Shown here piece after piece: positions 33,030 to 45,100 of a DNA stretch of 64,000 bases. Origin of the DNA: Pogostemon cablin (taxonomy: Eukaryota; Streptophyta; Magnoliopsida; Lamiales; Lamiaceae); assembly GCA_023678885.1 (NCBI GenBank), contig CM042982.1:9238001-9302000 (forward strand), read 5' to 3'. Numbering within the stretch: the stretch's first letter is position 1; each line of letters starts with the position of its first letter. Under the pieces are notes generated by a model that did no database searches, was not told the origin of the DNA, and worked only from the letters and a program-made list of their open reading frames with translations. The position numbers were made by a program, and so were the translations under genes.

Positions 33030-34390
33030 GTGACTCATTAGGGTTCCATGCGTTTCTATCATAGCGGAAGCAATAAATCATAGAAACGATTACCGTTCAC
33101 CAGGGTATGTAGAAGATGAAGGATTCTCGCTGACAGATTGTGCAGTCCCACGAGAATGGCCATAACTTCCTCGTCTGATGTCGGAATTGAATGATCTTTG
33201 TGCTCAGACGATCCTCTCTTCAACGGCTTTCTGTCAGTATATTGATCCTTGAATTCTGAGTACTGTGCGATTTTATATAAATTTCGTAAGGTGGCAGATA
33301 GCAGCAGCAAACTACCTTCTGATCTTCTGCCGTATGTCCCAAGTCTGATCTTGACATCGTGTGGGCGAAGATCTACGAGACCTCCTCAATCTGCTCTCAA
33401 CCCTCATCACACGTTAATAATAAAACAGATTAGGGTTCCATATAAGTTGAGGTGACTTATATACATGGGCTACAGCAGGGACCAGGAGGAGAAATTGGGT
33501 TGGGCCTCCATTGGGCTTAAGTATCCAAACTTAGCCCAAAGCTTATACTTAAGTCCAATAATTATAATATATTCCACTAAAATATTATTACTGCACTGTC
33601 TTTCCAATCCCAAAATTACGTTTTGGGCTCCTTCTTATTATGAGCCCATTAGTCTCCCCATGTTTAAGATATACAATGTCCATTAATTAATTTAAGTTAC
33701 TGACAACTCAATTAATTAATATCTCATCCAAGAGTAGTACCACTCAACCTCATTATCATGCCAGAATAAATTCCACCTGCAGGGTTTACATGATAATCCT
33801 TATGAGCTCCTCAAGGGGACATCATCAACCTATGACGGACACGGATTCCTTCTACAATCAACAGCACACCATAGAGACAGCACTACTTCCCAACTCATCG
33901 AGTTTGTTGATTTAATTACATGTAAATCTCACCCATTGATGAATCAAAGAAATACATACTGCCCTACATGTCGAGGTTATTGTATAAGGATTAAGAGCAC
34001 GAACTTCCATAATAACTGAGATCAAGTTTTTTTATAAGTCAGTATAAGTCGAACGATCTCAAGCGGTCCTGCTCAATACACACAAGTGCACTAATGTGAT
34101 TCTATAGCCAAGACAAGCTAATACCAAACCACACTACAATCATCCCGATAGAGAGTCCCCGTCTATCTCGGTTGTGAGCATCTGTTTATACTTTTTAAGG
34201 AAACCGATAATATGATCTTCCGCGTGTTGTCGTACAACATATTATCTACAGTATAAAGTAAGTGGACTATTGCATCGTGCATATAAATAAATTATAAGAC
34301 GCAATCATTTGATCATATGATTCTCATTTCAAATTAATTGTTATAACATTGTTCATACAAAAAGCTAGACTTTTAGTATATAATCCAACG
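33030..34390 (-). mobile_element. Foreign non-coding insertion, possibly a solo LTR in antisense
   Basis: This segment interrupts the Athila 3' region with evenly composed, non-coding DNA. It runs from about TGACTCATTAGGGTTCCATG to about AGACTTTTAGTATATAATCC. Reading on the minus strand resembles an LTR leader region more than a gene (no long frame). The flanking bases TAACG and CAACG are a weak 4-of-5 match for a target duplication. The identity and exact ends are uncertain. Confidence 0.3.
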
Positions 34391-34807
34391 GTAAAGTGGT
34401 GTGCTTTAGCCATTCTTAACTCTCTTTTTCCCTTACTCTGTCCTAAAGCTCCATTACAACCCATTCAAAGGTCCTTTGATTGATGCACACGACCCATCTA
34501 AAATTGGTGGAGATTTGATTTGGGAGCAAGCCTATGGTAATGACTGTTCTTTTCAATTTTTGAGTGATTTTGCTACCTAAATCATATACTTGAGTGTGAT
34601 GGAGTGAATCTTTGTGAGGCCATGGAATTTTGAATTATTTGATGCCATGAAAGTTGCAAACTTTGAGTGAAGAGTCATGTTTCATTTAGTTCTGAATGCT
34701 CATTGGTTGCTTGTCTCTTGAAGTGTATAACTTTCATTTGCCTTGGTAGATGTTTCTTGGTTTTCTATTCTCTATGATTTTGGTTTGCTTGAGGACAAGC
34801 AAAGTTT

Positions 34808-34822
34808 AGGTGTGGGGAGATT
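34808..34822 (+). other. Polypurine tract
   Basis: AGGTGTGGGGAGA directly before the 3' LTR, the plus-strand priming site of reverse transcription. GTGTGGGGAGATTTGATA is the usual form in Athila-like elements. Confidence 0.75.
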
Positions 34823-36013
34823 TGATAAGTTATATTTTAGCATGATTATTTGGTGGTAATTAAAGTCTATTTGATTTAATTATATATTTTAATGTGCTAA
34901 TATTGACTTATATTGTTTTTGGGAGATAATTATTTTAATTATATGAATTGATGTGGAAACAGGTTATTAAAGGAGCAAATAAGAAAATATATCTTCCACA
35001 TATTTTTTGGATTGAATCTCTCTCATATCTTGTGGAGAAGGAACGATAAATTAGATTACAAGAAAAGATGAGATCTTGAGATATTTTTGGAAGCACAAAT
35101 AAGGAAAGAGATCAAGAGAAAGGAGGAAAAGATATGATTTAATTTTTGGGGGCTGTAATACACGGTTTTGGCAGGGAGAATGGACGTGAAGTGAAGAAGC
35201 AGAAAAGAAGCAGGATCGTTTCTCCCTCCCAAGGCAGATTGACGTGAATTCAAGAATCAATCGGAATCAATGCGGGGCTAATCCCCTTATCTAATTTAGG
35301 ATACGTGAACCTCCCGTTGAATTTTAGTTTAATTATTTAGAGTTTTTCATTGAATCTTGTGTGTAAATTTATTCTATTACATGATTTGATGTTCTTAATT
35401 GTTGTTTAATAATTATTTTAGCCTGATCAATTATTTAATTGTTAAACTGTTGAATGTTATTCCATGAACTACAATCCGTAATTGTTGTAGGAATTGGATT
35501 AAGTAACAAATAGAGATTATTCTCTTTAGGTGTAATAGGATCTATGTTGTATGATACCTAGCCGGATTTCGTAGCCTAGTAATCATATGTTTAGAGTCTT
35601 AATGCATCTACGAGTTCGAATCCATAGGGTCACTCATAGATAGTTCAATTTAGTGTCGTACCCTAGTTGATGAATATAAGAACATTCGGGTTGATTGGTC
35701 GTACCGTCAATCTAGGGATTTGAGTTTGCACATTAGGCTAGATGTATAATTCGTATAATTAATTAATTTAGTAAATGGGAGGGGATCGACATTCTAAACT
35801 AGACTTTTATCACTTGATTAATCTTATAATTAATTTTCATCTGCTTTGTTACTTAAGAATTGAATTGATTTTACTTTTGTTATTTTCGATTTGTCACAAT
35901 CAAAACTCCCCTTATTTATTTTAATCATTTTGAACACTTAGATTTAATTAAAATTCATTATACTCTCTTGGGTTCGACCCGTACTTGCCATTATACTAAG
36001 TATTTTAGTAAGT
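34823..36013 (+). repeat. 3' LTR
   Basis: Matches 24036-25259 from TGATAAGT to TTTTAGTAAGT, with scattered substitutions. One internal deletion of about 40 bp near 35262 joins AATCAATCGG to AATGCGGGGC. Confidence 0.9.
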
Positions 36014-36354
36014 ATTTTGTTTTGGAATTTGTACTAGATGAATTGTAATAGGGCTTAACTTAAATTTCTTTAATTTGTAATGTTGTAAAATGTATAACAA
36101 CGGCTGTACAACCCACTCTTTTTTACTGTAGAGTTTTTTTTTATAATTTTAAATTTTTTGGAATTATTTTATTATTTTCAGTGGATTATGATTTGGATTA
36201 ACTTTAATGATAAAGTTAATCCAAAACATAAACCAAAATGCATGGACAATTTTACCCTCAAAGTTGAGTTAAAAAGTCAATAAAGTAATATTTCTTAAAC
36301 TCCGTATCTACAGTGATAGTGCGAGCAATTTTGGGACGGAGGGAGTATTTTCAA

Positions 36355-36545
36355 AGGGAGACAGTTTCGCTTTCTCAGATTAACCGTTGTGGCAAGTCTT
36401 CCTTTAATTGCTCTCCATGCCATGAGTTGTACTTTGGGGATTGTAGCACTTTTCCAAATGTGGTTATAGATCTCTCCAACTTCTTTCTCTCTTGTTATCT
36501 TCCTGCTTCGCAATACTTCGTATGCTTCTTTGATAATGTAGGTCT
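36355..36545 (-). pseudogene. LINE-type zf-RVT fragment
   Basis: Minus-strand translation gives YIIKEAYEVLRSRK, then IYNHIWKSATIPKVQLMAWR and AIKGRLATTVNLRKRNC. This is the pattern of the zinc-binding domain at the C-terminus of plant non-LTR reverse transcriptases (S-x-K-x-A-Y, W-K-x-x-x-P-x-K-x-x-x-x-x-W-R, R-L-x-T, L-x-x-R). It is cut on its C-terminal side by a MITE end reading GGGACGGAGGGAGTA at 36334-36348, so the last zinc ligands are gone. No RT or endonuclease is nearby. Confidence 0.65.
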
Positions 36546-36734
36546 ATTTTTTGTTTAATTTCCAACTCCATGTGTCTTTTGCTCCTTCATAAAAGTTATC
36601 ACTTTCTGGCCGTCTAACGTAAGCCCTTATGTGAGAGGGTCTCACATAAGTCTTTTTCATTAAGTTATTATATAAAATCAATATTTACATAGCTGGAATG
36701 TAAATTATTTATCCATTAAATTCATTTAAATATT

Positions 36735-37644
36735 GGGTAGGTCTTGGGTGAGATCGTCTCACGGATCCTCTTAGGTAAGATAGAGAAAAAAAAGGCATTG
36801 TGATTGCCTAATAAAAAATCCTATTTTACTAAATATACTAATATAAATTTCGGTATCGGCGATCTGCCAATTCTCCACGCCAGCATGTTGTTTTAAACTA
36901 AAAACTTTCGCTTTTGATAAAAAAAATTATATGTTTATTATTATTATTATTATTATTATTGTTATTACTTAATCATTAAAATATTAAATAGTTCAACGGT
37001 CTCATTATCACTTTATTATAATCAAGTATTATTTTATATTAAAAATATTATCACTCTTTATTATCTTATAAATTGTTCGTAAAATAATTAAATTAAACGT
37101 TTATCGCTTTTTCTTTATTATGTGTAACTTTTTATTAAGCATGTTATCACTTTTTATTCCAATGAATTGTTCGTGAAATAATATAATTAAAAGGATATCA
37201 CTTTTCTTTGATTTAGAATCACTTTTTATTGAAACTATTATCACTTTTTATTATTCCATTAAATTGTTCGTAAAATACACTTTTTTAATTAGTTATCACT
37301 TTTTTAAGAAATGTGTTATCACTTTTCTTTTAAATGTTATCATTTTTTATTTATATTGAGTATCACATTTTATAAATTTATAATTTAAAATAAAAAAATT
37401 AAATAAATAACAATTTTTAAATTAATAAAATTTTAAATAATAAAAAATATAAATTAAAAGAAAACGTAATACTATATAAATATATATAATATAAAAGACC
37501 TAATTAAATTAATTCGGTAATTAATTTTCCAATTTTCTAATTTGATTACAACCAAACAGGACCCTTTAAAATATATTTAATAGGCTAATGGATGATCCGT
37601 CTCACATAAGGAAATCCGTGAGACGATCTCACCCAAGTCTTTGC
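36735..37644. mobile_element. 910-bp Mutator-like non-autonomous element, 9-bp TSD
   Basis: TTAAATATT flanks both sides (36726-36734 and 37645-37653). The ends are inverted: the left has CTTGGGTGAGATCGTCTCAC, and the right, reverse-complemented, has ACTTGGGTGAGATCGTCTCA, followed by CGGAT in both. The 9-bp duplication and G-starting ends fit MULEs. The interior is AT-rich with many TTATCACTTTTTATT-like segments and no ORF. Smaller relatives are at 41083-41304 and 62540-62786. Confidence 0.85.
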
Positions 37645-39447
37645 TTAAATATTTTATATAACATTATATTCAATTATGCATATAATAATACACAAGTATA
37701 TTAACGCAGAAATACTGTTGTTAAATTGATTTTAATTTAAATGTTATTAAACTTAATTTTTTTAAAACATTTTATAAGATATTTCGATAATAATGCATAA
37801 ATATAGATTTTAACACCATTCCTATCAGATTTTCTCACTTATATATAGTACACGGTCTTGAATAATGTTTTTGAAGAAAAATTAGGTATGACATTATTAA
37901 TCTTCATAATTTTGTTTTTTACTTAAAGGGTTAATCTACGTAACCTTTAAGGCATGAAACGAATAAAAAGTAATAACGTCATTAATGAAAAGTGACACTC
38001 AATCAATGAATTATTTCATGAACAATTTATAAATAAATAAAAAATTACAACATTTTATAGCGAAAGTGATAATAATGTTATTATTTTTTATCCGTCTCAT
38101 TTAAGAATTTACATGAGATGTCTCACACAAGTCTTTGCATTATTTAAATTCACAATATAATTTTTTTAATATAAAAGATAATTAGTTCATAGTTTATTAC
38201 ATTACACTATAAGCAACTTACATGAGATGGATAAAAAGTGATATTGTTATTTCATTAACAATTTATACTATAAATGAAAATTGATAACATTTTATAGCAA
38301 AAGTGATAACTAATTTTAAAAAGCGTAAAATGATCTCGTATGAAAAAATTGAGTCTAACTGCGGTACACCTCCAATGCACATGAGGCATCTCAACCTTTA
38401 AATCACTTTTTTATTTGATCCTCACCACTCAATAAAATAAAATAATTTTTAAAAAATTAATAACTACCTGCTACCATTTGATTTTACCCTATAAATATGT
38501 AGGTGCACTATATAATAACCCAAAAAATATTATAATTATAATCAGTACATACTAAAGTTTAAACTCATATATATTTCAGTGTTGTTATAATCGGACTGAA
38601 AATTGAATCGATGTCTCTAATAATTCGAAGTTCAACAAGTTGGACTGATCGAACCGACGGTTCAATCGAAAAAACTAAAATGACTTATTATTAATAATAT
38701 TATTTATTTTATACCTGATTACATACATATAAATATAAACACTTAAAAATAAAAAAATAATTAATTTTCATTAATTAGGAATTGATTTTGTGCTTCCCAA
38801 CTAAAAAAAGTTCATCCTCCATTAATTAGTTTATCATTCCCGAGTGCTTTCTACCCAAAATATAAATTATTTTTAAATTTGAAAATAGACAAAGTCTCTT
38901 AAAAATAAGATCAGTCATTAGTATAAAAATAAATAAATAAAAAAATCAAAATCGGCCGTTCTCAGTCATGCCAATTCAACCAGCTTTTTTTTTATTTATT
39001 ATTTTAACAGGTTTGAACTGCTTTTTCCAATGTTATGTCTAAAATGGTTTTTAATGATTATTCGCACTGATTCCTAGTTAGACTGGTTGATCCGGTTCCA
39101 AAATCACTGTTATATTCTTAGAAAAAAAAAAACTAATGAATTCATAATAGAAATAACATAGAATCAGTGTTTTTATAATTGAATTGGAGATCTAATTAGT
39201 GGAGACAATAATTTAAAATTTAATTGATTGGACCGGTTTAAAAATATATATAATCACTTTTCGAAGTTAAAAAAATAAATTTAAATAAAAATATTTATTA
39301 TTCATAATTTTTATATTATACAATATAGTATAACATGTCAATTCGGTGCCATAATTAATAATTTAATGCGAAATTTAATTATTATAATTAAAAATATACT
39401 AAAGTAAAAGGAAAACATTATAAAATAAAATATTAAAAAATAAAAAA

Positions 39448-39450
<3 letters not shown>

Positions 39451-39498
<48 letters not shown>
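39451..39498 (+). repeat. (AT)24 microsatellite
   Basis: Uninterrupted AT repeat; a likely cruciform or slippage site. Confidence 0.95.
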
Positions 39499-39501
<3 letters not shown>

Positions 39502-39642
39502 ATGTTCCGATACAATCTAGTCATATCCGATTCAACTTAAATTTCGATTTTAGGTAGTTTTAATTATATTTGCTCATAGGCTTGATTCATTATTAAATTA
39601 TTTATTTATTTATTGAATAATTAGTTTTGAGGCACTCTTTTC

Positions 39643-39985
39643 TTTTCTGAGATGAGTTATCTGTAAGTGGGTGTGAGACGAGTCGACCTATTACTAAAAT
39701 ATGTTTATTGTATAGATAAAGAATAAAGTATGTTAATAATAAATTATATTATAAGACATTAAAATCATACTTTAATGCATAATTCAACATACTTTAAAAA
39801 ATATACTTTTAACAATCATTAAACATATTTTATTAAAATAATAGATATACTTTAACACATCTCACAAACCGTCTCACCTAAGTAACGTCTTAGAAGAGAC
39901 AAAACATATTTTATTAAAATAATAGACATATTTTAACACGTTTCACAAATCGTCTCATGTAAGTAACGTCTCACAAGGGACTTTA
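39643..39985. mobile_element. GTGAGACGGGTCGA-family element with duplicated right end
   Basis: The left end CTGAGATGAGTTAT continues into GTGTGAGACGAGTCGACC. Two successive right ends follow: AACACATCTCACAAACCGTC to CGTCTTAGAAGAGAC, then about 79 bp later AACACGTTTCACAAATCGTC to CGTCTCACAAGGGAC. The right terminal block has therefore been duplicated in tandem. Confidence 0.7.
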
Positions 39986-40010
39986 TCTTTAACTCTATAT
40001 ATAATTTGGT

Positions 40011-40013
<3 letters not shown>

Positions 40014-40057
<44 letters not shown>
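40014..40057 (+). repeat. (AT)22 microsatellite
   Basis: Uninterrupted AT repeat just outside the preceding element. Confidence 0.95.
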
Positions 40058-40061
<4 letters not shown>

Positions 40062-40735
40062 TTTTATTTATTTGACAATTAATATAAACTTAAATTTCAA
40101 TCGAAAATTAGACTATGTTATATTGCACGTTTTTTTTATATTTTTATTTGATAAAGAATATTTTTTATAGATTGAGTCTGATGTAAATTGGGTTTACAAA
40201 TGAACCTTATTTTTATAAAATTATTATTTAGTATATAAAAAATTATTCTATGAAGAGTAATAGTTTTATTTAGAAGAGTAATAATTTATTTATTTAAAAA
40301 ATAATTTTTCATATACTGAAAAGGAGTAATTGATAAATTAGAAAGTTGGTCTATTGTGTCTCTGGATGCACAAGGTGTATAAGGGTATAACATTTTGTTT
40401 TAAATAATATACAATTTAATTAATAAGGGTATAAAGTTTTTAATGAAAAGATCGACTGAAATATAAATAATATAAATGTTTGATTAAGAAAAAAAATTCC
40501 AAAAAAAATGAAGAGTATGCATTCTTATACAAAAGATTTATCATTTTTTTAAGGAAAAAGTTTAATATTATTATGAGCACAAAAAATCATGGGATTTGAG
40601 AACACCATCTACCCGGAGGCGCAAGTTTTAACTTAAATTAGGACTTATAATTTTTTTAATAAAAAATAATAGATTAATATTAATCATGGGATTTAAAATC
40701 CCATCTTAAATTAATCATGGGATTTTTTTTATTGA

Positions 40736-40992
40736 GAAACCCTCTTGTGAGATGAGTTATTTGTGAGACGGGTCGACCCATCACTTAGTATGCTTATTGT
40801 ATAGATAAAGTATGTTAATTTGTAGTTAAAGTATGTTAATAATAAATTATATTATAACACGCTAAAATAATACTTTAATACATAATATAGCATACTTTAA
40901 CAACCATTAAACATACTTTAACTAAATTATAGATATACTTTAACACCTCTCACAAAGCGTCTCAGGTAAGTAACGTCTCACAAGAGACTTTG
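40736..40992. mobile_element. GTGAGACGGGTCGA-family element
   Basis: The left end CTCTTGTGAGATGAGTTATT leads into GTGAGACGGGTCGACCCATC. The right end, reverse-complemented, is CTCTTGTGAGACGTTACTTA. The interior GTATAGATAAAGTATGTTAA and AACATACTTTAACT segments match the copies at 4979 and 39643. Confidence 0.8.
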
Positions 40993-41082
40993 TTTTTTTT
41001 AATAATAGATTAATATTTAATTGAAATATATAATTAATTATTAAATCCGCCATAAAAATTTTAAAATTTTTATAAAGTATTA

Positions 41083-41304
41083 GGTCGAAGAATTATATGA
41101 GACCGTCTCATGTAAGAACTTACGTAAAATGATCAAAAAGTGATAACTTTTATGAAAGAAAGTGATAATGCTCTTTCATGAATAATTTATAGTGTAAATA
41201 AAAAGTAATACTAGCAAAAGTGATAACGATTTATAGCAAAAGCGATAATTATTTTAAAAAGTGAAAAATTGTCTCACGTGAGACGGTCACACGCAAAACC
41301 TATC
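41083..41304. mobile_element. 222-bp Mutator-like MITE
   Basis: Near-identical 9-bp flanks AAAGTATTA (41074-41082) and CAAGTATTA (41305-41313). Inner inverted arms are TGAGACCGTCTCATGTAAG on the left and, reverse-complemented, GTGACCGTCTCACGTGAG on the right. The interior GTGATAACTTTT and AAAGTGATAATG segments match the family of 36735-37644. Confidence 0.75.
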
Positions 41305-42165
41305 CAAGTATTATAGGTTAAATTTAATACTATAAATTATTCAATAAAATGCATGGTGATATAGTATTATTTTAAAATTTTAAAATGCAAAATATTTAAT
41401 TTCTGAAGTATTAAATAAATTAATATTTATTCATTATTTTATTTTATTTTATTTTCTTAAAAATTATACATATTAAAATATACTATATCATATAATATTC
41501 GATATATATATATTTGTTATGTGTACTTATTATTTATCATTTTGAATTAATCCTTATGTAATATTTCTCCCTTTTAAACACAAAGATTCAATTTTATTTT
41601 ATTGGAAATGATGTTAGTTATTATGGGAATAATAATTATAGGAAGAGATAAACATAATAAATTAAAGGAGTTAGAGATAATTATTACAGTGAAATATTAA
41701 TTATTAATTAAAGAAAATTAAAAAAGAAAAGAGTGGAATAGTAATTATTCAATATTCAATAACATTTAATTTTTCTATCAGGATAAATTCTATCCAATTG
41801 GTTTTATTGATTAAAAAATAATACGTCTTAATTTCGATGTCCGTACAAATGGATAAAAATATGCCGGACAGAGGGAGTATTTTATTTTATTTTTTTTTAA
41901 TTCCGTATCTCCTGTTTCGACTAATCGTGTACCAAATGTCGCAACACTTATCACCGCTCAGTGTGTTTTCTGTTAAAGCCGTGGTTGAGTTGTGATCGGC
42001 GAGCAGAGGAAGAACACAGCTTCCGACCACTTTTACACTTCACATATATATCCTCCTCTACTCCTACTGTTGTTTGCTGTTTCTGTTGTGATTACAAAGA
42101 ACACGCATTACTCTGGGACTGGGATTTCTGCCTAATTCAGGGAGGAACTCCTTTCAGTCATTCCC

Positions 42166-45100
42166 ATGTCTATTGAGATCAAGCTCTCTCGATTTAACCG
42201 TATCTATCGCCCTACTGTTAGTCTCTTTTCTGTTCTTCTGATTAATCATTTTGATTTGTCTGTGAGCTGAACCAATGTTGCTCGATAAAGGAATCGCTTG
42301 AAGGAAAGATAATTACGAGGTTAAATTCTTCAATCTCCTTCCAATCAATTCGCCTCACTGTTTATGGCGCTGTCAATTTGCAGGTTCCCTGATTTTATCA
42401 AACGCTATTCATCTTAATTCTTAATCTCTTACTTCCCAAGGATTTATATAGCTTTTCTCTGTAATCGCTTAGGTTCGGGGTGGAGCAGCTGGAGTCATTG
42501 AGTCATTGTATGGTGCCATCAAGCCAATTCCAATCGTGTAAGCATCCTTCACTCATATGTGTCTCTGAAACCTATTGCCTTTCTGTTAATACATGTATTT
42601 TTTCAATCCCTAATTTGTATTGTCATTTTCCTAAGGACAACATAAAACGTTGAGTTGTAAAAATTGAATGTTAAATAATAAGCTACCATTAATGTTATTC
42701 TTGATAATTAGTGAACTATACAGTCAATTTGAAGATGAGAATTTCGTCTTAGACTTTCATGGGTCATATAACAATGTGTGAACTTACAATAAGCTTAAAT
42801 ATGTGGTTCATCCAGTTGAGCACTTCATGAGAATTTCTTTTCTCTGTTATTATTTGACATGAGCAGGAAATAGGTTGTTGATATTCAATCATCTGGCAAG
42901 ATTGGATCAGGCACAACTGAGGTATGTTCTAGGGTGTATAATGTAATTGTTGATTTTGATTTATCTTCAAATCTCTATTTAAATGTGCATCAAATAGTAT
43001 CAGTTGATGAATTATACATTTTGGTCAAATGAGTAATACATCAGTGAATTATCTATATTTTTTTTAAAATTGGACGTGATCTCAAGACAAGTATTTTTAT
43101 TCTGACAATACAATGACTGGAGTGGCCTGTCAACATGCATTTCATCCTTCAATCAGAGAGGGATATTTTTTAACACCAAAAAGTGGGAAATCTTAGTCCA
43201 ATTACTATGCGCCACTTCTCCTTCCATTTCCATTCCCTTGGCGCAATCCTCCGCACAAAGCACTCCTTCTAGTGCTCTATTTAAGATTCACTGCAGTTTG
43301 ATCAATTCAATATTGTAATGCCTAGGAAAATGGTTAAACAGAATTATTGAGGGGGAAAATGATGAATGAAACTAATGCCCAAAATTTTAGTCTCCTTAGA
43401 AAATACAGTTGAAACACTGCTATGCTCCTGAAAGTTGCTAAAACCTCAGTTCGTCAAACTTTTGAATTAAATTATTTTGGGGGTTATGCAAAATAATGAC
43501 CTTCCATTTTACTTTGTTCATAATTTAGAAATAATTTACCTAGTGAGTACTGAGTACCTTCTATAGTGACATATCTCGTTAGAGTCTTGAGAGTTCTGCA
43601 ACTAAAAAATTAAATTGATGGTCTTAAGATTATGGTGAGATTATCTAATCTATTATATAACAACATTAGTAGTTCTTACTTTGAAGCCTAATGAGACTAT
43701 TTTAACGTCCTGTGCTATGTGCTTTGGATTTTTAACGTCATAACATCTTTTGGAGATTTTAATCTGTAATTTGCTCATCTTGGCAAGAAGCTTTACCATT
43801 TTGTTATCAAGAATGATTTTCTTTAGTGGTGAAAAGAGATGCCACCGGAGTATCAATAATAAGTAGATGCCGACACATTTTAGTTTCAATGTTTTAGAAG
43901 CTTGTCCTTTAGCATTCTAATTTAATATGATCAGCACTTGTTTCGGTTGATTTTCATGATAAAAAAATGATTTTCTGTTAATTTCTGGAATATTTAATTT
44001 ACAATGTTCTTCTTTTAGATACCATTTTCTATGATACTAAAAGATCCAAAACAAGAAAATCTGGAAAAGTTTTATGAAACATTCCATGGAGGCAATATCA
44101 GTATCCAGGTAATTTTATTGGACATTTTTATGTTTTACTTTTCTAGTGCCTTTCCTGATTTTTCTATAGCACTATTCTTTATTGCTAGAAAAAAATTCAT
44201 ACCCAAATTTTACGAATGCCATACAGTATCTGGTAACAGTTGATATATTAAGAGGATACTTGCACAAACCTTTGTCAACCACAATGGAGTTCATTATTGT
44301 GAGTGAAAAAGGTAAGACTTAATTACATTGCACATGTATCCCAATCTCTAGTTGCCTATACGTGAAGTTGATGATCCTTTTCTAATTTCTGTCATCAGAC
44401 AATCTTCTACAGAGACCAATATCCCCAGAAACGGTAATATTTTATATCACACAGGATACACAAAGGCATACATTACTTCCTGAACTGAAATTAGGTTTGG
44501 CCCTTTTTTCCCCCTGTTTTCAGTTTGTATTTTCTGTTGGATGTTTCAGGCCTTTTTGGCTGCAATTTCTTGACTCTGTTCAAATGCTATCAGATTCATC
44601 TAAAATTTCTTTTTTGCAAATATGTTAATTATTACCCAGACGAAATCAAGGGTTAAAATTGTTTATTATTTTCATTATTATTAATTTCAGCTCGTTTTTA
44701 TTAATCCCATGCTTTAGTAAATATGGATGAGTTGCGTCTAAGGGAGATTAATATTTGTTAAGAAGTGTAAGTGGGCAGTGTTTATTAGACTAATTGATCT
44801 TCTGGCTCAACCATGAATATTAATAATTCCGAACACACATGCATATTCAAATTAGGCAGACAGGCATCAAATTTGGACTGAGGCTCATGTTAATCTAGAA
44901 AAACTTAAAAAATTAAAACTTCATAAATTATACTTATTTCAGATGTAAACTGCATATTGTAAAAACAAATAGGAATGTCTCCAACTCTAAATTTTTTTTA
45001 TTAAAAAAAAAAAAAACTGAGGGTCAATTTGGTACTCCTTTCAAAGTATTGAAATCCTGATTTCAAATCCCTGAGCCCATATGGTGGGCACATGATTTTC

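Larger units (their letters stand above)
31025..34822 (+). other. 3' non-coding part of the retrotransposon
   Basis: Begins just after pol with GGCGCTGATTGGGAGACAAC, a landmark of Athila-type elements. A short frame at 31565-31831 starts MVTLRSGTRAKKKQ and is Pro/Ala-rich. It may be the remnant of the extra downstream ORF of this clade, but I see no transmembrane or other envelope feature. Purine-rich tracts lie near 32660-32830. The 33.0-34.4 kb part differs in style and is probably an insertion. Confidence 0.6.
24036..36013 (+). mobile_element. Athila-like Ty3 LTR retrotransposon, decayed
   Basis: A 12-kb element in plus orientation with LTRs at 24036-25259 and 34823-36013, a polypurine tract at the 3' LTR, and internal gag-PR-RT-RNase H-INT in Ty3 order. 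The Athila assignment rests on the DLGAS protease, the FMDDFNVYG reverse-transcriptase core, the gag FPF-to-YYLP block, the GGCGCTGATTGGGAGACAAC motif just after pol, and long non-coding 3' sequence. The reading frames carry at least eight stops and several frameshifts, so it cannot move by itself. The LTRs differ at roughly 5 percent of positions by eye plus one deletion of about 40 bp, so insertion is old. No primer-binding site and no clear 5-bp target duplication were found. Confidence 0.9.
37660..41080. other. Intergenic, AT-rich, transposon debris
   Basis: No gene seen. It holds partial members of the GTGAGACGGTCTCAC family (right ends near 38100-38140 and pieces near 38230-38345), two (AT)n runs, GGTGCAC-type fragments near 40360, and the two elements listed separately at 39643 and 40736. 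Confidence 0.6.

Noticed and set aside
41961..42176. Plus-strand 71-residue frame over the VPS26C start
   Set aside because: It is the VPS26C leader in another frame; the MSIEIKLSR start at 42166 fits the family.
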